Assembly (NCBI GenBank): GCA_012842325.1
Contig: DUTA01000102.1
Span: 1-11,665, forward strand
DNA from: Bacillota bacterium
Lineage (GTDB): Bacteria; Bacillota; DTU030
Reading direction: 5' to 3'
DNA: 11,665 nt
Shown piece after piece: positions 6,801 to 11,665 of the stretch. Under the pieces are notes generated by a model that ran no database searches, had not been told where the DNA came from, and was given only the letters and a program-made list of their open reading frames with translations. The translations under genes and the position numbers were made by a program. How positions within the stretch are numbered: position 1 is the first letter of the stretch; every line of letters starts with the position of its first letter.

Positions 6801-6810
6801 AATAATAATT

Positions 6811-6856
6811 CGGGCCGTTGAACCCTTTCCAGGGTTCAACGCCCGACTTCTTTTCC
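6811..6856 (+). terminator. Intrinsic terminator after gdh
   Basis: A long hairpin has CGTTGAACCCT (6816-6826) paired with AGGGTTCAACG (6831-6841), extended by CGGG/CCCG around one bulged C. The loop is TTCC, and the tail ACTTCTTTTCC is T/C-rich. It separates gdh transcription from the gntR-kor operon. Confidence 0.85.
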
Positions 6857-6930
6857 AATTGCGAGCCGTTGGCGCCTCTACGGGGTAGCTTTTGCAACAG
6901 GGAGAATTGTTCAGCTCTGGAGGAAGTGCT

Positions 6931-7914
6931 GTGACAAAGAATAGTTCAGGAATAAGTTTAAAACATAAAAGTGGGATTCCCCTCTATGTCCAGCTGAAAA
7001 ATCAGATCAAGAAGCGGATTCAATTGGGACAGTGGCCCCCGGGCCAGAAGCTGCCCACAGAACGGGAACTGGCCGATGAACTGGGTATCAGCCGCAATAC
7101 GGTCAGCAGTGCCTATAAAGAATTGGAAGCAGAGGGCATCCTCGTATCCCAGCAGGGAAGAGGTACTTTCGTGGCCAATAAGGCTGAACTGTGGACAGGG
7201 CAGGACAGAAAAGAAAAACTTCTCAAGGTTATTGATCTGGCCATAGAAGAAGCTACCCAGCTGTCCTTCCGGCTCGATGAATTTTTGGTTATTGCCCTGG
7301 AGCGCGCCCGGGAAAAGAAGGAATTCCTCCGCTTGGTGCGCCTCGCCTTTGTAGCCAGCACCGAGGAATATTGCCAGTATTTTGTGCAGGAATTGGAACC
7401 GCGGGCGGGGGTTACCATCAAACCAATTTTGCTTTCCCAACTCTATGAGAATAAAGGCTTATTGGCAACAATCTTTGCAGAAATAGACCTGATCGTAACC
7501 ACATTTTTCTACTTAAATGAAGTAAAGGAGCTGCTTTCCCACCTGGGTAAACCCATCCTCGGTATTGCCATGAACCTTGAGCCAGAAACCATTGTGGAAC
7601 TGGCTCGCATTCCCGAAGGGAAAAAGATTGGGCTGGTATGTCGTTCAGAACCCTTTGCCCGACATTTCCTGGAAACGTCGGATTGTATTGGCATTGGCAG
7701 CCACCGGTTAGCTGTAACCCAATCCACGTCGGCCCTTGAGCTGAAAAGCTTACTGGATAAAGTAGATGTAGTGGTCGTGTCATCTGATCGCAGGGAGGAT
7801 GTTCTGCCCCTTGTCGGAGAGAGTAAGCCCCTTATTGAATTGAGATATCGTCCCGATCTGGGCTCTATTAATAATATCAAATCAGCTATACTGGAGCTGC
7901 AGGAGAAACAATGA
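6931..7914 (+). CDS. GntR-type transcriptional regulator with atypical effector domain
   Basis: The 327-residue product (from GTG) opens with a GntR winged helix-turn-helix at about residues 14-82: IPLYVQLKNQIKKRI, LPTERELADELGISRNTVSS, and the wing QQGRGTFV. GTG 6931 is chosen over an in-frame TTG at 6892 because GGAGG (6919-6923) lies 7 bases upstream. A helical linker follows (about 90-130, with LDEFLVIALERAREKKE). The rest alternates strands and helices (residues about 135-327: LAFVAS, DLIVTTFFY, KPILGIAM, KKIGLVCRS, VDVVVVSS) and ends ELRYRPDLGSI. It is not a UTRA or FCD domain and looks like a two-lobed Rossmann-like ligand sensor, as in PrpR or LacI-type C-termini. Only 49 bases without a terminator separate it from korD, so it is probably co-transcribed with kor and regulates it, perhaps in response to an acid intermediate. 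The ligand is unknown. Confidence 0.85.
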   Translation: MTKNSSGISLKHKSGIPLYVQLKNQIKKRIQLGQWPPGQKLPTERELADELGISRNTVSSAYKELEAEGILVSQQGRGTFVANKAELWTGQDRKEKLLKVIDLAIEEATQLSFRLDEFLVIALERAREKKEFLRLVRLAFVASTEEYCQYFVQELEPRAGVTIKPILLSQLYENKGLLATIFAEIDLIVTTFFYLNEVKELLSHLGKPILGIAMNLEPETIVELARIPEGKKIGLVCRSEPFARHFLETSDCIGIGSHRLAVTQSTSALELKSLLDKVDVVVVSSDRREDVLPLVGESKPLIELRYRPDLGSINNIKSAILELQEKQ

Positions 7915-7963
7915 CTCTTTCCCTCCTGTGCTCGCAGGCCAGGAAACCGGAGGTGAAAAGAAC

Positions 7964-8191
7964 TTGAAAAAAGAAGAAAAAGAAAAAAAGGTCCAGATTG
8001 ACGTCAATCTGGATTGGTGCAAGGGTTGCGGAATCTGTGTTGCCTTTTGTCCCAAGAAGGTGTATGACCGGATGCCTGATGGCAAACCGAAGGTAGCCCG
8101 CCCGGAGGACTGCATCCAATGCATGCTGTGTGAACTGCGCTGTCCCGATTTTGCCATAAACGTGGGAGGTGAAGCCAATGGGAGAAAATGA
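7964..8191 (+). CDS. korD: 2-oxoacid:ferredoxin oxidoreductase, delta (2x[4Fe-4S] ferredoxin) subunit
   Basis: This 75-residue ferredoxin-like subunit carries two complete [4Fe-4S] motifs: C19-C22-C25-C29 (CKGCGICVAFCP) and C50-C53-C56-C60 (CIQCMLCELRCP). It passes electrons from the oxidoreductase core to soluble ferredoxin. Its place as first gene of a D-A-B-C cluster is standard. I start at TTG 7964, which follows GGAGG (7949-7953) by 10 bases; a GTG at 7928 in the same frame has no ribosome site. The N-terminus is very rich in Lys and Glu (KKEEKEKK). CCTCC at 7922-7926 could pair with the GGAGG and mask it, a possible translation control. The end overlaps korA by 14 bases, suggesting coupled translation. 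Confidence 0.9.
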   Translation: MKKEEKEKKVQIDVNLDWCKGCGICVAFCPKKVYDRMPDGKPKVARPEDCIQCMLCELRCPDFAINVGGEANGRK

Positions 8192-9314
8192 TCGACAAGC
8201 TGTCTTGATGTCGGGTAATGAAGCCTGTGTTGAAGGAGCCCTTCTGGCAGGAATTAGATTCTTTGCCGGCTACCCCATAACCCCCTCCACGGAAATTGCC
8301 GAGGGATTGGCAAAACGCCTGCCCCGGTACGGGGGTAAGTTTATTCAGATGGAAGATGAAATTGCCAGTATGGCGGCGGTAGTGGGCGCTTCCCTGGCCG
8401 GTGCCAAGGCCATGACGGCTACCAGTGGTCCCGGCTTTTCATTAAAGCAGGAGAATATTGGCTTCGCTGCTATGGCGGAGGTACCCTGCGTGGTGGTCAA
8501 TGTCCAGCGCTTCGGCCCCAGCACGGGCTTACCAACCTCCCCTGCCCAGGGCGATATTATGCAAGCCCGCTGGGGAACCCATGGCGATCACCCCGTCATT
8601 GCCCTCATGCCGGCTTCGGTGCAGGAATGCTTGACCCTGACGGTTGAGGCCTTTAATCTGGCCGAAGAGTACAGAACACCGGTTATCCTCCTCATGGATG
8701 AAGTGGTCGGTCACATGCGGGAAGGGATACTGCTGCCCCGGAAAGAAGAAATTGTACTAAAAGAGCGAAAAAAGCCCACTGTACCACCGGAAGAGTATCT
8801 GCCCTACAAAGCAGATCCTGATGGAATACCCCCCATGGCCAATTTCGGCGATGGTTACCGGTACCACGTGACCGGCCTGGTCCATGATGAAACGGGATTT
8901 CCCCGGGGCCGGGGGATTGACGGGGATCGGCTTGTTCGCCGCCTGGTGAACAAGGTCAAGGACAATTTTGTTCCCATGGTGGAAGAATATTTGACGGAGG
9001 ATGCCGAGATCGCGGTGGTTGCCTGTGGTTCCGTGGCTCGGTCTGCCAAAAGGGCAGTTGACCTCGGGCGGGAACAGGGCATCAAAGTGGGCTTGGTCCG
9101 CCCCATTTCCATTTGGCCCTTCCCGGAAAAGGTTATCAGGGATCTGGCCGAAAAGGTAAAGGCCTTCGTTGTCCCGGAAATGAATTTGGGACAGGTTGTA
9201 CTGGAAGTGGAAAGGTGTGCTTGCGGCAAAGCCGGGGTTTATGGCCTGAACCGGATCGATGCCGAGCTCATCACCCCTGATGAAATATTGACCAAGATCC
9301 AGGAGGTGAAATAG
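8178..9314 (+). CDS. korA: 2-oxoacid:ferredoxin oxidoreductase, alpha subunit
   Basis: The 378-residue alpha subunit combines the pyrimidine-binding domain of thiamine-diphosphate enzymes with the transketolase C-like domain. The first part has GYPITPSTEIAE (31-42), MEDEIASMAAVVGASLAGAK and TATSGPGFSLK, then GLPTSPAQGDIMQARWGTHG. The second domain begins near residue 277 (EIAVVACGSVARSAKRAV) and contains VGLVRPISIWPFPE. ATG 8178 has GGGAGGTG (8164-8171) just upstream and is preferred to GTG 8169, which lies inside that ribosome site. With KorB it decarboxylates a 2-oxoacid to the acyl-CoA, reducing ferredoxin. 2-oxoglutarate is the likely substrate because gdh lies upstream and a methylmalonyl-CoA mutase downstream, but branched-chain 2-oxoacid (Vor) enzymes share this subunit layout and cannot be excluded from sequence. 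Confidence 0.92.
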   Translation: MGENDRQAVLMSGNEACVEGALLAGIRFFAGYPITPSTEIAEGLAKRLPRYGGKFIQMEDEIASMAAVVGASLAGAKAMTATSGPGFSLKQENIGFAAMAEVPCVVVNVQRFGPSTGLPTSPAQGDIMQARWGTHGDHPVIALMPASVQECLTLTVEAFNLAEEYRTPVILLMDEVVGHMREGILLPRKEEIVLKERKKPTVPPEEYLPYKADPDGIPPMANFGDGYRYHVTGLVHDETGFPRGRGIDGDRLVRRLVNKVKDNFVPMVEEYLTEDAEIAVVACGSVARSAKRAVDLGREQGIKVGLVRPISIWPFPEKVIRDLAEKVKAFVVPEMNLGQVVLEVERCACGKAGVYGLNRIDAELITPDEILTKIQEVK

Positions 9315-9315
9315 G

Positions 9316-10137
9316 ATGGCGGTAAAAGAGTTATTGGCCAAATATACACGGATGGAAAAATTGCCCCATATCTGGTGCGCTGGGTGTGGGCACGGCATTA
9401 TCCTGGGCTCGGTGCTGCGGGCGATCCAGCGCCAGAACCTGGATCCTTTCAAGACTACAGTAGTATCGGGAATCGGCTGTTCTAGCAGGGCACCGGGATA
9501 TATGAAGTTTGACACCCTGCACACAACCCACGGACGGGCCCTGGCCTTTGCCACCGGCGTGAAGTTGGCCCGCCCCGAACTAAAGGTCATCGTTTTGACT
9601 GGTGACGGGGACTGTGCCGCCATCGGTGGCAATCACCTCATCCACGCCGCCCGGCGGAATATAGATTTGACCACCGTGGTATTTAACAACAGCATTTACG
9701 GGATGACCAGCGGGCAGTATTCCCCTCTCACGCCCCACAAGCGGTATGCCACCACAGCTCCCTACGGGAATGTGGACCATCCCTTTGATCTGTGCGAACT
9801 GGTGAAGGCAGCAGGAGCTACTTATGTAGCCCGGGGTACTGTCTACCACACCCAGATGCTCATTGACCTCATTGCCAAAGGGATTGAGCACAAGGGGTTT
9901 TCCTTTATCGAGGTCGTTACCAATTGTCCCACCTACTTTGGTCGTAAGAACAAGATGGGAAGCGCCGTCGACATGCTCAATTGGCTGAAGGAGCATGCTG
10001 TTCCCGTTAAGGCAGCAGCCAAATTGCCCCCGGAAAAATTGGCGGATAAATTTGTCATCGGAGAACTCCACCGGGGAGAAAGACCCGAGTATGTCGAGGA
10101 ATACCAGCGGATCATCGACGGGCTGAAAGGGGAGTGA
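9316..10137 (+). CDS. korB: 2-oxoacid:ferredoxin oxidoreductase, beta (TPP-binding) subunit
   Basis: The 273-residue beta subunit binds thiamine diphosphate and magnesium through GDGDCAAIGGNHLIHAARRN (G96 onward) ending at N124-N125 in VVFNNSIYGMTSGQYSP. Four cysteines, C21 and C24 (WCAGCGHG), C55 (GIGCSSR) and C204 (TNCPTYFG), are in the positions that bind the proximal [4Fe-4S] cluster in this family. AGGAGGTGA (9301-9309) is an excellent ribosome site before ATG 9316, and it lies within the end of korA; the gap between korA and korB is one base. This tight packing indicates one translationally coupled complex. The length is typical of KorB, slightly under 290 residues. Confidence 0.93.
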   Translation: MAVKELLAKYTRMEKLPHIWCAGCGHGIILGSVLRAIQRQNLDPFKTTVVSGIGCSSRAPGYMKFDTLHTTHGRALAFATGVKLARPELKVIVLTGDGDCAAIGGNHLIHAARRNIDLTTVVFNNSIYGMTSGQYSPLTPHKRYATTAPYGNVDHPFDLCELVKAAGATYVARGTVYHTQMLIDLIAKGIEHKGFSFIEVVTNCPTYFGRKNKMGSAVDMLNWLKEHAVPVKAAAKLPPEKLADKFVIGELHRGERPEYVEEYQRIIDGLKGE

Positions 10138-10141
10138 TGGC

Positions 10142-10687
10142 ATGGCCCAGTTAGAGATTCGGTTGAGCGGCTTTGGGGGACAGGGTCTGATCACAGCGGG
10201 TATCATCCTGGCCGATGCGGCGATAAAGGAGGGAAAACAGGCGGTACAAAGCCAGTCCTACGGGCCGGAGGCCAGGGGCGGTGCCAGTAAAGCGGAGGTT
10301 ATTATAAGCGACACCACCATCGATTATCCCAAGGTTAAGGAACCTGCTGTCTTGTTGGCCATGAGTCAGGAGGCCTGTGACAAATATATTGCTTCCCTCC
10401 GGGATGACGGTATCCTCATCGTCGACTCCTACTATGTAAAGAAGATACCTGAAACCCGGGCCCGGGTTTATTCCCTGCCCATAACTGAATTGGCCCGGGA
10501 CAAATTGGGCAAGGTTATTGTGGCCAATATTGTTGCCCTGGGGGCAACGGTTGCAATTACGGGGGCCGTTGGGCGGGAAGCCCTGGAAAAGGCAGTGTTG
10601 AGCAGGGTGCCCAGGGGAACCGAGGACCTCAACAGGGAAGCTCTTGCCCTCGGTTGGCAACTGGGGCGCGAACAGCTGGAAAAATAA
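10142..10687 (+). CDS. korC: 2-oxoacid:ferredoxin oxidoreductase, gamma subunit
   Basis: The 181-residue gamma subunit shows the family motifs LSGFGGQGLITAG (8-20) and QSQSYGPEARGGASKAEV (36-53), which shape the CoA-binding side of the enzyme. It completes the D-A-B-C set. AAAGGGGAG (10126-10134), inside the end of korB, serves as ribosome site for ATG 10142, four bases after the korB stop. The mutase gene follows after only 26 bases with no terminator, so the mutase is probably on the same mRNA. Confidence 0.93.
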   Translation: MAQLEIRLSGFGGQGLITAGIILADAAIKEGKQAVQSQSYGPEARGGASKAEVIISDTTIDYPKVKEPAVLLAMSQEACDKYIASLRDDGILIVDSYYVKKIPETRARVYSLPITELARDKLGKVIVANIVALGATVAITGAVGREALEKAVLSRVPRGTEDLNREALALGWQLGREQLEK

Positions 10688-10713
10688 TTGGAGAAGGGAG
10701 GAAAGCAGGGGCG

Positions 10714-11665
10714 ATGTTTGTCAAGGAGCGGTTGGACAGCATCAGGAAGAAGAAGCGTCAGTGGGAAGAAACTACCCTCAAGAAGGTTATAGAGCGTTTC
10801 CCGGAGCGGAAAAAGGAATTCCGCACCCTTTCGGGTCTGCCCGTAGAACGGGTCTATACCCCCGCCGAGGTGGCCGAGCTGGATTACGAAAGGGATCAGG
10901 GCCTGCCCGGGGAATACCCCTATACCCGGGGCATTCAGCCCACCATGTACCGGGGCCGTTTCTGGACAATGCGCCAGTATGCGGGCTTTGGTACTGCCGA
11001 GGAGTCCAATGAGCGTTACAAATACCTTTTAGAACAGGGCCAGACCGGTCTAAGTGTTGCCTTTGACCTGCCGACGCAAATCGGCCTGGATTCTGACCAT
11101 CCCCTGGCCGAAGGGGAAGTGGGCAAGGTTGGCGTAGCCATTGATTCTCTGCAGGATATGGAAACCCTCTTTGCCGGCATCCCTTTGGATAAAGTGAGTA
11201 CTTCTATGACCATCAATGCACCGGCGGCCATATTGCTGGCAATGTATATTGCCGTGGCGGAAAAGCAGGGGGTAACTCCCGAGAAGCTGGCGGGGACGAT
11301 CCAGAACGACATTCTGAAGGAGTACGTGGCCCGGGGTACCTACATCTTCCCTCCCCAACCCAGTATGCGCCTGATCACCGATACCTTCGCCTATTGTTCC
11401 GCCAATCTTCCCAATTGGAACACCATCAGCATCAGCGGTTACCACATCCGGGAGGCCGGCTGCACGGCGGTGCAGGAAGTGGCCTTCACCCTGGCCAACG
11501 GGATTGCCTATGTGGAGGCGGCTATCAAAGCAGGCCTTGATGTGGATAAATTTGCTCCTCGCCTTTCCTTCTTCTTCAACGCCCACATGGATCTCCTGGA
11601 AGAGGTGGCCAAGTTCCGGGCCGCCCGGCGGCTGTGGGCCCGGATTATGAAGGAACGTTTTGGGG
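10714..11665 (+). CDS. mcmA1: Methylmalonyl-CoA mutase large (catalytic) subunit, N-terminal part
   Basis: The frame opens at ATG 10714 after GGGAGG (10696-10701) and stays open to the window edge; 317 residues are visible. It is the TIM-barrel part of an adenosylcobalamin-dependent acyl-CoA mutase. The positions known from the Propionibacterium shermanii enzyme fall at the same numbers: Y89 (TMRQYAGF) and R207 (DILKEYVARGT), which contact the substrate carboxylate, and Y243-H244 (SISGYHIREAG). In isobutyryl-CoA and 2-hydroxyisobutyryl-CoA mutases the first two positions differ, so methylmalonyl-CoA/succinyl-CoA specificity is well supported. Sequence style (GIQPTMYRGR, MTINAPAAILLAMYIAVAEK) is that of the McmA1 class, whose B12-binding domain is a separate small subunit, expected beyond the window. 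Placement behind korC implies use in the succinyl-CoA to methylmalonyl-CoA direction. Confidence 0.95.
   Translation, partial: MFVKERLDSIRKKKRQWEETTLKKVIERFPERKKEFRTLSGLPVERVYTPAEVAELDYERDQGLPGEYPYTRGIQPTMYRGRFWTMRQYAGFGTAEESNERYKYLLEQGQTGLSVAFDLPTQIGLDSDHPLAEGEVGKVGVAIDSLQDMETLFAGIPLDKVSTSMTINAPAAILLAMYIAVAEKQGVTPEKLAGTIQNDILKEYVARGTYIFPPQPSMRLITDTFAYCSANLPNWNTISISGYHIREAGCTAVQEVAFTLANGIAYVEAAIKAGLDVDKFAPRLSFFFNAHMDLLEEVAKFRAARRLWARIMKERFG

Noticed and set aside
5892..6839. A 315-codon open frame on the minus strand.
   Set aside because: It lies antisense to gdh, which has all its catalytic motifs; long antisense frames are expected opposite GC-biased coding sequence.
6857..6930. A promoter for gntR-kor.
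   Set aside because: TTGCGA at 6859 and TAGCTT at 6886 are 21 bases apart and poor matches, so no promoter is called although one must exist or read-through from gdh occurs.
8757..9632. A 291-codon minus-strand frame across korA and korB.
   Set aside because: Shadow of two real genes with clear cofactor motifs; no ribosome site or family resemblance.

Overview
The window reads as the chromosome of an anaerobic, endospore-forming Firmicute of the class Clostridia, most like the Moorella / Desulfotomaculum / Pelotomaculum / Gelria sort. That placement is an inference from protein sequences and gene order. SpoVS shows it is a spore former. The gene order recX-rny-ymdB-spoVS is typical of the phylum. 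The ferredoxin-dependent 2-oxoacid oxidoreductase and the B12-type mutase point to anaerobic fermentation or syntrophy. All genes lie on the + strand, and I see no phage, insertion sequence, CRISPR array, tRNA or rRNA.

Region 1 (1-3420), housekeeping and sporulation. It holds the 3' end of recX, then a strong sigma-A promoter that fires into a ~170-nt leader or small RNA closed by an intrinsic terminator. RNase Y (rny), the YmdB phosphodiesterase and SpoVS follow. spoVS has its own very good sigma-H type promoter. Terminators follow rny and spoVS.

Region 2 (3421-5166), two poorly defined genes. One encodes a PHP-domain metal-dependent phosphoesterase. The other encodes a membrane-anchored extracytoplasmic protein of unknown function. 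A strong terminator ends the region.

Region 3 (5167-11665), amino-acid catabolism. A probable promoter and a ~320-nt leader precede glutamate dehydrogenase, which has its own terminator. A GntR-type regulator with an atypical effector domain follows, and then korDABC, a four-subunit 2-oxoacid:ferredoxin oxidoreductase. The last gene is the large subunit of methylmalonyl-CoA mutase, cut by the window edge. Read as a pathway, this converts glutamate to 2-oxoglutarate (Gdh), succinyl-CoA plus CO2 and reduced ferredoxin (Kor), and then methylmalonyl-CoA (mutase), heading for propionyl-CoA. The GntR protein is the obvious candidate local regulator. Nothing here is a wholly unknown system. The points most worth a second look are the RNA element before rny, the regulator's effector domain, the long gdh leader and the compact glutamate-to-propionate layout.
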